A DNA stretch of 64,000 nucleotides from Nigrospora sphaerica (lineage: Eukaryota; Ascomycota; Sordariomycetes; Amphisphaeriales; Apiosporaceae): the NCBI GenBank assembly GCA_018287875.1, contig JAGVVL010000009.1, positions 806,001 to 870,000 on the forward strand. The letters are read 5' to 3'. Positions within the stretch are counted from its first letter, which is position 1. Every line of letters starts with the position of its first letter. The position numbers and the translations under genes were made by a program. Shown piece by piece: positions 33,185 to 43,851 of the stretch. Below the pieces are notes generated by a model, which had not been told where the DNA came from, searched no databases, and worked only from the letters and a program-made list of their open reading frames with translations.

Positions 33185-35216
33185 ATGAGCGGTCAGCAAA
33201 TCCTCGCCCGCATGAATGGCCCGACGAACTCCTCCATGCTTAGCGATGATAACGTCTGTGTTCGCTGTCGGGGCATAGCTTGGGCTGCCTTGCGGTCTTG
33301 CCGCCCCGAGGTGTACATTCCTGAGTCACGTCAAGAGCTGGAGCACTCAGCATGCCGCATTTGCCGCCTTCTAGCCAGTACAAAGGAGTTGTTGGACCCC
33401 AAGGATCATTTACGCTGCTTACGAGATGACGGCGTCTCCAAAGACGGGCGGTTGCTGGGGCTCCCCATTGATGCTCTGGTCCCCCCTTGGGTCGAAACTG
33501 TCGATTATCCTGTTCTTCTTACCATCTCAGGGGACTTCCTCAATGGTGGTTCCCGCCAGTTGCGCCTGGGAGACGCCACTCGCGTGTACGAACAGGACAT
33601 CGTACCAATCGTTCCCGAGGCGGCCGATCTTGCATTTGCACGACGCTGCTTGGATCATTGCCGATCGCACAAAACGTCGCACCCACGTTGCACAGAGCTG
33701 ACCAAGAGAAATGAAACGTCGCATATACAACACAACGATATACTGATACCATATCCCTACAAGTTAAGGGTCCCATATCACACCAAATTAAGGGCCCCAT
33801 ATCGCACCAAGTTAAGGGTTATTGACTGCAGCTGCGACCAGCCCTGCGTTGTGCCCGCTCCCACGAACATCGAATACGTCGCGCTTTCCTACGTCTGGGG
33901 AGAGGCACACACCAGTGCTTCCACCGAGCCTTATTCCAGGGTCGTGGTGGATGCAATTAAGGCCACGCGTGCCATGGGCTTTCGATATCTCTGGGTTGAT
34001 CGCCACGTACGTATCATCTCTTATTGAAGATAGTGCTGGCCGAAACTGCCATCACTTGTGATGTATGTTAACCTGAACGCCACAGTGCATCGACCAAAAT
34101 AGCCATTCTGATAGGCAACACCAGATATCCCAGATGGGCAGCATCTATGCGTGTGCCGTTATTACCATCATAGCAGCCGCTGGCGATGATGCTTCATATG
34201 GCTTGCCCGGAATGGGTTCTGTTCCACGGAAAGGCCAAGCCCAAGAAACATTCAATGGTCTTTCCTTTATCGAGACGAATCCTCCACCTCACGAGACGGT
34301 CAAATGCTCGAAATGGGCAAGGAGGGGTTGGACGCTACAGGAAGCCTTCTTATCACCTCGACGCCTTCTCTTTACTGATTACGAGGTCCATTTCCTTTGC
34401 AACGAGATGCTTTACTCCGAAAGCTGGAAGCATAATGCACCTGCTGAGCACGCGATTTTAGGCAACAATGGAGCATTCACGGGTATCATTCCCCCTGATC
34501 TTTCTCCAAAGGCCATTGTTGATACGATGCTTGAGGAATATAGCCGGCGGTCCTTTTCCTACGAATCAGACGCGCTGCATGGGTTCATCGGCATTATGAA
34601 AGCTCTCGAGGTGCCAGGCCGGCTTACGTTTCTGTGGGGTACGCCGATTGAAGGAACAAATTTGTGCCGGGATTGGTGGCACGAAAAGCCTGCGGCGAGG
34701 CGCAAGGAATTCCCGAGTTGGTCGCCCTTGGGCTGGAAGGGGCCGTTAGAAACTGGGCGATACTCCATCCCTTGGCCGCGCACAAGTATCCATGCCGGGG
34801 ACGGTATGAAGACCAAGTATCTCGACCTCGGATCCATACCACGTTCCATTGCACTCAGCATGGATGCGCCTCGCTACTTGTACTGGACGGGAGACGTTGT
34901 GGATGCTCGGGTGACCAAAGATGATTCGGGCAGCACCATGGTGGAGGTTTGTGTATCCTCTGGCAAATACGAGCCAATAGAGGGTGATACCTGGATGGAT
35001 GCTCCAAGCGAGGGTGGTGATGGTTTCCTTCTCCTTCACACACATGACGGATTATCTGGGCACGCTTCATTCTGGCTACTGGAGCTGGAAGACCAAGGCG
35101 CATTCTGGGAAAGGGTTGGGCTCTTGGACTCGGGAATTCACTGGAGAGATGAAAGCGGAAGTGAGCAAAGACACGGCCATTTCGATTGGAAGGAACGAGA
35201 AATCATTATTGGATGA
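33185..35216 (+). CDS. HET-domain (heterokaryon incompatibility) protein, two exons
   Basis: The exons are 33185-34006 and 34086-35216, joined by a 79-nt intron with GTACGT and CCACAG signals (phase 0), giving 650 residues. The HET domain is split by the intron. NIEYVALSYVWG and GFRYLWVDRH are in exon 1; CIDQ, then QISQMGSIYACAVITIIAA and RRGWTLQEAFLSPRRL, are in exon 2, in the canonical order. The N-terminal 200 residues have two CxxC pairs (CVRCRG, CRICRL) that may bind a metal. Just before the domain, an eight-residue unit of the PYxTKLRV type occurs three times in tandem. HET proteins trigger cell death upon recognition of non-self. No STAND partner gene is adjacent, and the C-terminal 250 residues have no named domain. 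Confidence 0.9.
33750..33821 (+). repeat. Three 24-bp tandem units in the HET gene
   Basis: The unit is catatcncaccaagttaagg-like with period exactly 24, so it keeps the frame and adds eight residues per copy. The copies differ at several positions. Confidence 0.85.
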
Positions 35217-35796
35217 ATTGTACAATTACTTACTAATGCAGAATGCTTACCGAGTCGGAGTTAAATATACAATAGCATACAGTCCGCATAACGAATCGCT
35301 CTATAAGAAAAAGCAGTTAGTGTATAATATAGTATTGTACACCATCATTCATTAACGTATACAGATTATACAGCCTAAAGTCGTGTACAAGCTAGGCTTA
35401 TAAATTTACGGAGACTGTTCAAGGATTGGGGGAGGGGGTACACACCGTACCTTTCAGATCCCTTGACGAGATGACGCAGGACTCGACTGGATCGCCCGTC
35501 TACATAGCAAGACGGGACCAAGGGCAATTCCTGCCAGCTCTTACCAGCTGAAGCGCCTCGAGGTGATAGCAGACGGATGCCTACGGTGGATGGAATCATA
35601 CACACGACACATATGCGAGTTCCTTACTTTCGTTGTGTAGTACATCACTGCTTCGACGTCTGCCTTTATTAGCACCTCACTCTGGATCCTACCGCCAGTT
35701 TTGTGGAACAACAGCTACAGACATATCTCCGAACCACGAGCTCTGGCCCCTCACGCACGCATCTCCAGAAGCTCCGCCTCAAAGACTACGGTACGA
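35217..35796. other. Spacer between convergent genes, AT-rich on the left
   Basis: It holds the 3' ends of the HET gene and the cystathionine gamma-synthase gene. The stretch 35220-35400 is markedly AT-rich. No gene is seen. Confidence 0.5.
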
Positions 35797-37567
35797 CTAA
35801 ACGCTGGCGCGCTCTTCCCCCCCCTCGTTCTTGGCGGCCTCCATGGCGTCGAGGAACTTGGCGACGAGCAGGTCGGTGTCCTCGACGCCGACCGAGACGC
35901 GCACGAGGGCGTCGCTGAGACCGTGGCGGCAGGCCCAGGCCTTGTCGTGCGGGAAGACGACCTCGACGTAGGGCAGGGCGAGGGTGAAGTCGGCGCCGAT
36001 GGTGGGGCCCTTGCAGACGGCGAGGGCGTCGAAGAAGCGCGCGGCGCCGGCGCCGTCGGCGAACTCGAGCGCGAAGAGCCCGCCGTGTCCCGGCGAAAAG
36101 GCCTCCGTCGCCACTCGCTGCCGTGCCGCAAAGTGCCCCGCCGTACGCCCGCACACAGAGGGGTAGTAGACGCGCCTTAGCAGCGGTCCGGCCGGGTTTG
36201 CCATCCCCGAGAGCGCCGCCACGAGCGCCGCCGCGTTGGCGTTCATGCGCGCCGCCCGCGCCAGCAGGTCGCGGCTGTTGCGCTCGAGCACGAGAGCGTC
36301 GCCGCCGTAGAGCGTGTCGGCGCCGGCGTCCTCGTCGTGGCCACTGGGCGGCTGGGCGGCGCGGGCGACGGCGGCGCGGAGCCGCTCGTAAAAGGGCCCG
36401 CGCGGGTTCACGGCGACACTGCCGCCCATGACATCGGCGCCGCCGCTGAAGCTCTTGGTCAGGCTCGTGATGGCGGCGTCGGCAACGTCCAGCACGTCGA
36501 CGTTGGCGGCGTTGCCGATGGTGTCGTCGACCAGCACCAGGAAGCCGTACCGGTCCGCCAGCCGCCGCAGCCGCGTCAGGTCCGCCGTCTGCAGCAGCGG
36601 ATTCGACGCGCACTCGCACCAGACGGCCTGGATCGTGCGGCCCTGCTGCGCCAGCATGTGTAGGTAGTCCTCGAGCAACTCGAGCTCGGCCGTGTCCCCC
36701 ATGCCGTAGAAGATGCAGTCACGCCCGAAGTCCTGCTGCGTCTTGAGCGTGAGCTCGTACGGGAACCCGAACACGACCGTTTTGACGCCGGGCCAGTCGC
36801 GCAGCGCCAGTGTGAGGTTGTAGATGGCCGACATGCCCGAGGGGAACAGGAAGACGTCGTCGGCGGCCGCCGCTGGGCTTCGCGGGCCGCCGACGGGCGC
36901 GCGCTCAAGGAACTCGGCGACACGCCGGCGTATCATCAGGGCCGCTGTGGTGCTGGCGTCGCTGCGCGGCCACACCGTCTGCGTCTCGGCCACCATCCTG
37001 GGCACCTCACCCCCGTCCAAGGCGGCGAGTATGTCCTCGGCCAGCCGCGACGAGATGCCGCAGCCCGTGAGCCGCCAGAAGGCCATGCCCAACTTCTGCG
37101 CATTCGCGGGCAGGAAGACGGCGTGCAAAGTCATCGACCGGACATCAGCGGCAAACCCAGCCTGCAGCGGGAACTCAATGGCCTTTACGCCGACGTCACC
37201 GTCGTCCAGCCCGCCGTCACCGTGTGGAGGCCGGCACAGGTACTCCCGGCAAGCCTTGCCATAGCCGGACCCGGGGAATAGGAAGCATGCTTGTTCCTTC
37301 GTGGCGAACTGGCAAATACAGAGGTCTTGGAGCTGGACGTGGTCAGTATTTCTACATGGTCCATTTTGCCCCAGGACGGTGGGGACTCACACGGCGAATG
37401 TCCTTATGAAGGAACGAGCGCGGGTATCCGTTCTGTTGGACTTTCTTCATACGCGGGGCACCAGCGACGGCGTCGACGACGTCTTTCCAGGTGTCCAGCT
37501 GCACTGATATGGCATGCGGCCGTGCAGGAACCGGACTTCCCAGCGGTGGTGGTGGGATCAGCGACAT
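35797..37567 (-). CDS. Cystathionine gamma-synthase, PLP-dependent, two exons
   Basis: Exon 1 (37567-37391, 59 codons) and exon 2 (37332-35797) join across a 58-nt intron with GTGAGT, TACTGACC and GTCCAG signals, giving 570 residues. The N-terminal ~180 residues (HAISVQLDTWKDVVDAV, GYPRSFLHKDI, QFATKEQACFLFPG) are the extension found in fungal met-7/STR2-type enzymes. The PLP domain follows: FLFPSGMSAIYNLTLALR, VDDTIGNAANVDVL, and the lysine that binds the cofactor in SLTKSFSGGADVMGG. The enzyme condenses O-acetyl- or O-succinyl-homoserine with cysteine to give cystathionine, in methionine synthesis. Length and extension argue for the primary-metabolism enzyme rather than a Fub7-like specialist. 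It runs on the same strand as the GST gene behind it, 768 bases away. Confidence 0.9.
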
Positions 37568-38335
37568 CTTGGTGTCTTGCGAGGGTCATCCCACTATGCG
37601 CTCTCCGTGGTGAAGTGGGCGGAAGGCAGGGGGGTGGTATGCACATATGGCGCCACGCAGTCCCTATGCTCTATTGATTGTCCTCTCCACTACATCTCTC
37701 GATATTAAAAGGGGCAAAATGACGAAAACGCATGACTGGCCCACCTTGTCGGCTGAAAATAGTTTCTGTTCCCCCAAAACGGTTACAGCTTTGTTGGCAT
37801 CGCTTTGCAGGGGGAAATTACTGGTGACACATAGGTTTGCCACTGTTCCATCCGCGGAGTATCACGTTGAAGTCTTCAATGCGTTGTGGGAGAGCGTCCA
37901 TGCTGTAAGGTAGGACGTGTGCGGTTTCGGTATTGAACAAACAGGTTGCATGTAATACGGACCACAGTCGCATCTGCAATGAAGACTAAGGTAGTCTCTG
38001 CGGGCCCCAGGATGAACGTGAATATACCTTGATGAAACCACCATCAGGCATAGTTGGGACTGTGAGCTCTCCTGTCGACTTTTCGGCTCTGATTGCTACG
38101 ATATTTGAAGTCACAATTGTCAAGAGGCCATGTAACATGTCGAGCAAGGCAACATGAATAAGGAAAACCCAGTCCTGGCTGGTATATCGCAGCCGCCAGT
38201 GGAAAAGAAGCCCCCATTGACAAATCAACTAGATTTAGAAGTGGTACGTCACCCTAACAGTGTCTTACCACGATGCAAGCCTGTCGGTGAGTTATATCGG
38301 GACCAATAATCCGCGCCTTCAACGCGCAAGTCCCT
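37568..38335. other. Intergenic
   Basis: The promoter of the cystathionine gamma-synthase gene lies at the left. Nothing else is recognised. Confidence 0.5.
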
Positions 38336-39307
38336 CTATCCGGAGTAGGGGTCCACATTTGGCGTTTCCTTCGGCACGAGAATGAACTTGGGCACCACGG
38401 CCCTGACGGCATCCAGCCGGCTGACCATGCTAAAGTGAGCCATGCAATTTGGGTGTCGGGCGCGCCAGGTGTCATCCAACACCAACTCCAGGCCTCGCGA
38501 GAGCACCACGGCAACGAAGAAGTCGGCGAGAGTGACGCCGGGACCAACGAGCGTCGAGCAGCCGCCGAGCGTCGTTTCCAACGCATCCAGGAGCGCGAGC
38601 GAGTGCATCTTGCCGGCTGCCACGGCCTTAGCATCGTAAGGCGCCGGCTGCGCCAGGTTGGGAATCAAGGGGAGGAACCTATGCAGAACCTGTGAGCCGA
38701 GTGACTCGGGAAATAAAATAACCTGCCACCAGAATGACCGCTGATGTCGGTTGAATGCGTACCATCTGGCCAGCGTACCGAGAAGTTCCTGGTTCGCCCA
38801 ACTCGCCCACGAGAGAACCTCGGCCTCTTGCTCGGGCGAGCCGTCGCCCAGAAGCTGGGCGGCCGGGCCGAGGCGGGCTAAATACTCAACGGGGCACAAG
38901 GCATCAGTACCACAGGGATGAAAACAACAGAACATCGTTCCTGTACCACCGGGAAGGATGCAATACCGTGGCAATAGCAATCGTCTCGGTAATCCTTAGG
39001 GCCGGACCCTCCAGAGCGGGGATCTTGCCGATGCTCAGGGGAAACTTGGCGAGTAGCAGGTCGCGGTTGACGCCCATGCGGGGGATCACCTCGACCTCAT
39101 CTAGGTGGACGTTGGCAGCTTCCGCCTTTCGCATTTGGTTAAAAGCGATGGTCTTGCAACAGGGGGCGTGAAAGATGTGCTTACTACAATGCGTACGAGA
39201 CGCGTTCGCGGGTTGTTCTATGAACACGGTCAGCCGACGGCGCAGAGTGGCCTGTTCTTACCCTCCCTCCCTTTACTCACCCTGTATCCGTATACAGTCA
39301 ATGCCAT
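38336..39307 (-). CDS. Glutathione S-transferase of the eEF1B-gamma type, three exons
   Basis: Three exons, 39307-39281, 39152-38967 and 38884-38336, all in phase 0, give 253 residues. The first exon codes only nine residues (MALTVYGYR) before a GTGAGT donor; introns are 128 and 82 nt. The thioredoxin-like N-terminal domain has LLAKFPLSIGKIPALEG and the TETIAIA helix, matching the glutathione-site Ser/Thr-Glu motif region of eEF1B-gamma. The C-terminal helical domain has LARWYAFNRHQRSFWWQVI and VGPGVTLADFFVAVVLSRGL. The EF1G C-terminal domain is absent, as in stand-alone GSTs of this type, several of which sit in fungal secondary-metabolite clusters. Glutathione conjugation or isomerisation is inferred. 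Confidence 0.87.
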
Positions 39308-40167
39308 GTCGTTCTAGTTTTGTCTTGATTGCTTTCTGGTTCGCGTGGTAAGCACGGGTCTCACTGTCATACTCGCTTTCCCCCCCGCGTGATATTGCTA
39401 GGTGGAGTAAGTGCAAAAGGTTTGATTACCCAAAGATAGTACTCTTTAACAACACCGACCAACACCCACTGGAATTTGAGAGCGTTGCACGATGGTGATA
39501 GGCAGACATGTTATATCGAGATCGTCAACTTCATCGCCCGCCTCTGACAACCACTGTTGTGATCTTCACCGGCAACGTCAGGCGGCAGATCCGCCTGGTA
39601 CACAACCGCCGCCGCCACCACGACCACCTCCACTTACCTAGCCTACACGTGAAGACATCGGCACTACATGACTTCCCAGTCACGCATTATAATATAATAC
39701 ATTCTCCATTCTAGCCTATCATGAGACTGGGTCTGTTCCGATCTCTGTGCATCGAGGCGCAGTTTCGCGTCGGCCTGTAATACGAGGACCGCCGCACCTA
39801 TGACACAAGCGACGACCAGGAAGGCGGGCGGCTATACGGCTCATGACGGAAGCGGCTGGCCGGAGACCCGCGTATGTACGAAGTCAGTCGTCAAGCCCGA
39901 GGTGTGTATGGATGGAGAGTGGACACCGGATACCTACCTCCTGAGAGCTTTCTCCTCTTTGAGCGGGTTCCGCCATCTTCCCTCCCCTTCTTTAACAAAC
40001 CGAGACTCGAGCGAGCACCCGTACTTTGTGACCCCATCTACGTCGTACTGCAACAAAACCTCACGGTATAAGCTGCACGGTATGGAGAAGGAAGCCGCAG
40101 TTGGCCATGATACCACGCTCGCCTGCCATCGCCCCTCACTAGACCCCTGAGCAACAGCAGGCACGAG
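39308..40167. other. Intergenic
   Basis: These 860 bases hold the promoter of the GST gene and the region before the decayed transporter. Nothing recognised. Confidence 0.5.
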
Positions 40168-41108
40168 ATGCCGCAATCCGACGACCCGACTGTCGGCCAT
40201 CCGCCGTCACCCTGTCTTCCGGTCCTACTACATGGCATAAGTATCAAGGAACATGGCATGCTGGAGAAGAGACTGGTGACTAAGGTGGACTTGCGTCTCT
40301 TGCCTACCGTCGTTCTCATGTACATCTTGAACCGCATGGACCGGTAAGACGAGGCATCGGTGGCTGAGGATACTTCGGTGCATTGGCCTGGCACTGAGAA
40401 TGAGTTCCAGGAACTTTACCGCATCAGCACGGCTTGCGGGACTCGAAGAGGACCTGCAGTTGACAGGGGATCAGTTTCAAGTAGGAGAGCCTGACAGTGC
40501 CCGTTTTGTCGGCTCTGGTCTAATGGCTGACCTCCTATAGACGGCTGTTTCCATTTTCTTCGTCTGTAAATAACCATGATGATCCCGTCAAATTTGTCCT
40601 TTGACCGCATTGGCAGACCGTCCAAGTATCTCCCTGCTTGCGTACGTATTTGCCTACCGGTCATCACCTTTTCCGGAGGGGGCCTTTGACTGAGGTTTGT
40701 CCGCAGGTGGCGGTCTGGGAGACCATATCGCTCGCCATGGCGAGCGTCCGGTCTTTCGGTGGTCTCGTCATAACACGATTCTGTCTGGATTTCGTCGAAG
40801 CTGCGTAATTTGTACCCAGTCCCTCCTTCCCATGTCCCTTCCCTATCCCTGATCTACATATGTACCTACCTGGGTCCACGGCTGACTGACCACTCGGCCG
40901 CACCGCGGCCCTTCCTCCCGTCCAGCCCGGCTGTCTCTACTGTCCCAGCTGCTGGTACACGCGGTCCGAGCTGGAGCTGCGCACCAAAGTGCTGCATGTC
41001 GGCTTCCCCGTGTCGGGAGCCTTCTCGGGCCTCGTCGCGGCCGGCGTCGCGGGAGGGCTCGAAGGCGCGGCCAACATGATTTCCGAGAATACAGGTCATT
41101 CTGGCTGA
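40168..41108 (+). pseudogene. Decayed MFS transporter, Dal5/allantoate-permease type
   Basis: The start of a Dal5-like anion:cation symporter is clear. Exon 40168-40343 ends in LRLLPTVVLMYILNRMDR, exon 40411-40480 reads TASARLAGLEEDLQLTGDQF, and exon 3 begins TAVSIFFV at 40541. The first two introns are intact. Near 40567 the frame breaks: the match continues one base out of register as TMMIPSNLSFDRIGRPSKYL. Further pieces follow: VAVWETISLAMASVRSFGG, then CWYTRSELELRTK and AGVAGGLEGAANM. It then stops at 41106-41108 with less than half of the usual 12 membrane segments. The rest is missing, so the gene is dead by frameshift and truncation. It may once have served substrate uptake for the neighbouring enzymes. 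Confidence 0.82.
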
Positions 41109-41946
41109 TTGTTCAATTGAGAGCCAGTCCAAGCGACATCGATGTTCCGCGCGCAGGGGGCGTCGATGTAGGCGCGCGTGATGGGGGCGCGGCGGATCGT
41201 GTGGAAGATGACAGATACCAAGGTCCAATCCACCAAGCTGTCCCTATTTTAGAACCTCCGCATTCTCTTACACGGGTGCTGCTGTGGAAGTGGCATCGGG
41301 TACGCCTGGAAGTATCGGGGCCGGCTATGGGAGGAACCGCACCGCTCGACATTGCATGCACCTCCCCAGCTTTGTGGGACAGTAACTACCAGGTTTGAAC
41401 GGCCATTGGCCTTCTTTAGATGAGTAAACACACATCGTGCCCCTCAAGTGGGACACCAGAGCTCAGGAAGCGCAGTGTAACAAAACACGGGTGGATTTCA
41501 TCCAGCAGTGTCGGATGAGGGACCCAGTGCCGCGGGTGGTGGCGAGGAAGAATGCATCACAGCACCCTATTGCACAAGCGAGGCGGCCAGTAATCTCCCG
41601 TCCGTATACTTCAATACAGGAGAGGCGGGAATCACCTGGAGATTCCACGGGAGACATAATACGAGAACAAGATATGGTGACTTGTTGACTGGGTAAGGCA
41701 TCGAGGAGGAACGTGAAACTACCTAGGCGACAAGATGGACCCTAAGAACCATGCTTATCACCAGTTAGCCAATGTGAAGAAAACGGAACGTAGCTGTTTC
41801 TTAGTAGGTGGCTTATAGTTAGATAGATAAGCGCATGCTATAATGTCCCTGCTCGATTAGACCAAGTCGCAAGAGGCCTGGCTGAATTCAGCAAGACATT
41901 TGGTAGCCTCTTCCAAGTCCTCCTATTCAACACTTTCAAGAATATC
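41109..41946. other. Intergenic
   Basis: This may contain further worn remains of the transporter, but no matching block could be found. It is also the promoter side of the beta-lactamase-like gene. Nothing firm. Confidence 0.4.
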
Positions 41947-43638
41947 ATGGAACCCCCAAGCATACAGGAGCGCCTCGTGCAGCTTGAAAGTTCCATTAAG
42001 GAGATCTGCGCCGTAGTCGGCACTCCGGGGCTCTCGCTGGTGGTCTCGCACGAGGGCCAAGTGATTCATCGTCGGCATTTCGGCGTTTCGGATGTGGAGG
42101 CGCAGACACCCGTGACGGCACGCACTCTCTACCCTATCGGCACGCTGGCCAAGGCCTTGACGGCGTCTGCCATCGCGCTGCTGGTGGACGACGGCGGGCT
42201 GGATTGGACGACGCCGATCAAAGACGTACTGCCGGGGTTCAAGAGTCGCAGCGACGACGTTGCCCACGAGCTTACCGTCTTCGATCTGCTCTCGCACCGA
42301 ACCGGACTCTCGCGCGCCAACCACTGGTGGCAGGGCGCCGAGGGCATCGTCTTGACGCACCGGAGCCAACTGTTAGACCGGTACGGTGCCTTGCCGCCCG
42401 TGGGCCCATTCCGCCGGACATGGGGCTATAGCAATTGGGGCTACGCGCTCGCGGGCGCCGTCATCGAAGCTGTCAGCGGCATGGCTTACGCCGAGTTCGT
42501 CGAGCAGCGGCTGTTGCGCCCACTGGGCATGGAGAGTACGTGCTTCCGGAAGCGAGCGCCGGCCACAACGCCGGACCTGGCCCGTTCGTACGCCGCCCTC
42601 GATGATGTCTCGCTCTGCCCCCTCGCCTACCCCGAGATGAGCGAGACGCTCATGGCACCCGCCGTGGGCGGCACTGCCACGGCCGACGACCTCATGCTTT
42701 ATAACATGGCGCTACTGGCAGCGTACCGCGCCGAGAAAGCGACGACGGTCAGCAGCGGCGACACGGCGTCATCCAATACTCCCAGCGACGGCCCCCAGCC
42801 ACAGCACCAGCCCATCCTTCGCCACGTGCGCACGCAACTTGCCGGCCACGCGACCATTTCGCCCTCGACGCCCGACAAGACTTACGCGCTGGGCTTCTAC
42901 CGCAGCGCCCGGCCGGGCACGGTGGCGGGCATGGGCGCCAACGCGGCGTACGTGCGGGCGATGCCGGCGCTTCCCCGCGGGCCTTCGTCCGCCGCCGCCG
43001 CCGACGACGAAGCCGTGGTGCTGGCCCACGGCGGCCACCTGCCGGGCTACACCAACGCCCTGGCGCTTCTGCCGGACCGCGACGCCAGCGTCGTCGTGTG
43101 CACCAACTCCACGGGCCTCGGCTACGCGTCGGGCTGGGTCGCCCTGGCGGCGCTCGAGGCCCTTCTGGAGACGCCGAAGCCCAGCGACTACGCGGCCCTC
43201 GCGGCCGAGGCGGCGCGCGCCTGCGTCCAGGAGGTCCCGCGGCTGCGCTCCGCGCTCCAAAAGCCGGGCCGGGACACAGGGAATTCGTCGGTCCCGCCGC
43301 CGCCGCACGACTGCGCCCGCTACGTCGGCCGGTACCGGCACCGGGTGCAGGACTGGTTCCTCGACGTGCACCGGGGGCCCGACGGCGCCGGGTTGTACGT
43401 CGTGTTCGCGGGCCTCGAAAGCCAGGCCTGGACGCTGCACCACGTCCGCGACGACACGTTCGAGTGGCTGGCGGACCGCGACGAACAGGCCCGGCGCGGC
43501 CGCTTCACCACCATGCTGGTGGCCGAGCACTTCGAGTTCGCCTTTCGGGTGGACGGGGAGGGTCGCGTGCAAGGCCTGCGCTGGCCGTACGAGGCCGGCC
43601 TCCCGGAGGAGGATCAGGTGTTCGACAAGACCACGTAG
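41947..43638 (+). CDS. Beta-lactamase/transpeptidase-like serine-hydrolase homologue with Thr at the nucleophile position
   Basis: A single exon encodes 563 residues. The class C beta-lactamase/penicillin-binding fold is clear: GTPGLSLVVSHEGQV, then LYPIGTLAKALTA, DLLSHRTGLSR, the tyrosine motif Y161-S-N, GYALAGAVIEAVSGM, LLRPLGMEST, and the third-box equivalent HGGHLPGYTNAL. The SxxK box reads T66-L-A-K69, with ACG in place of a serine codon, so the usual nucleophile is missing while the lysine and YSN are kept. A C-terminal lipocalin-like part (DCARYVGRYRHRVQ, then LYVVFAGLE) follows, as in many fungal members. Fungal relatives include acyltransferases and hydrolases of secondary metabolism. 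Whether Thr supports catalysis cannot be told. It is convergent with the bANK regulator. Confidence 0.87.
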   Translation: MEPPSIQERLVQLESSIKEICAVVGTPGLSLVVSHEGQVIHRRHFGVSDVEAQTPVTARTLYPIGTLAKALTASAIALLVDDGGLDWTTPIKDVLPGFKSRSDDVAHELTVFDLLSHRTGLSRANHWWQGAEGIVLTHRSQLLDRYGALPPVGPFRRTWGYSNWGYALAGAVIEAVSGMAYAEFVEQRLLRPLGMESTCFRKRAPATTPDLARSYAALDDVSLCPLAYPEMSETLMAPAVGGTATADDLMLYNMALLAAYRAEKATTVSSGDTASSNTPSDGPQPQHQPILRHVRTQLAGHATISPSTPDKTYALGFYRSARPGTVAGMGANAAYVRAMPALPRGPSSAAAADDEAVVLAHGGHLPGYTNALALLPDRDASVVVCTNSTGLGYASGWVALAALEALLETPKPSDYAALAAEAARACVQEVPRLRSALQKPGRDTGNSSVPPPPHDCARYVGRYRHRVQDWFLDVHRGPDGAGLYVVFAGLESQAWTLHHVRDDTFEWLADRDEQARRGRFTTMLVAEHFEFAFRVDGEGRVQGLRWPYEAGLPEEDQVFDKTT

Positions 43639-43851
43639 GAGGACGGAAGGCCCTGAGACGTAGCATGTTTTGCTTCTGTACTTTTTCCACTACTCGCTGA
43701 ATCCACTGCTTTTTGCTCCTCTTGGCGTGCGTTGTAAGCGAATGACAATCCCGCAAAGGCCCCGTAAAGCTTCGTCTCGCGCGTATAGTAAAAGCGCAGG
43801 CACCCCCCACCCTTTCCCCATCCTTCCATCGACCCCCCAAGCCTTCGGACC

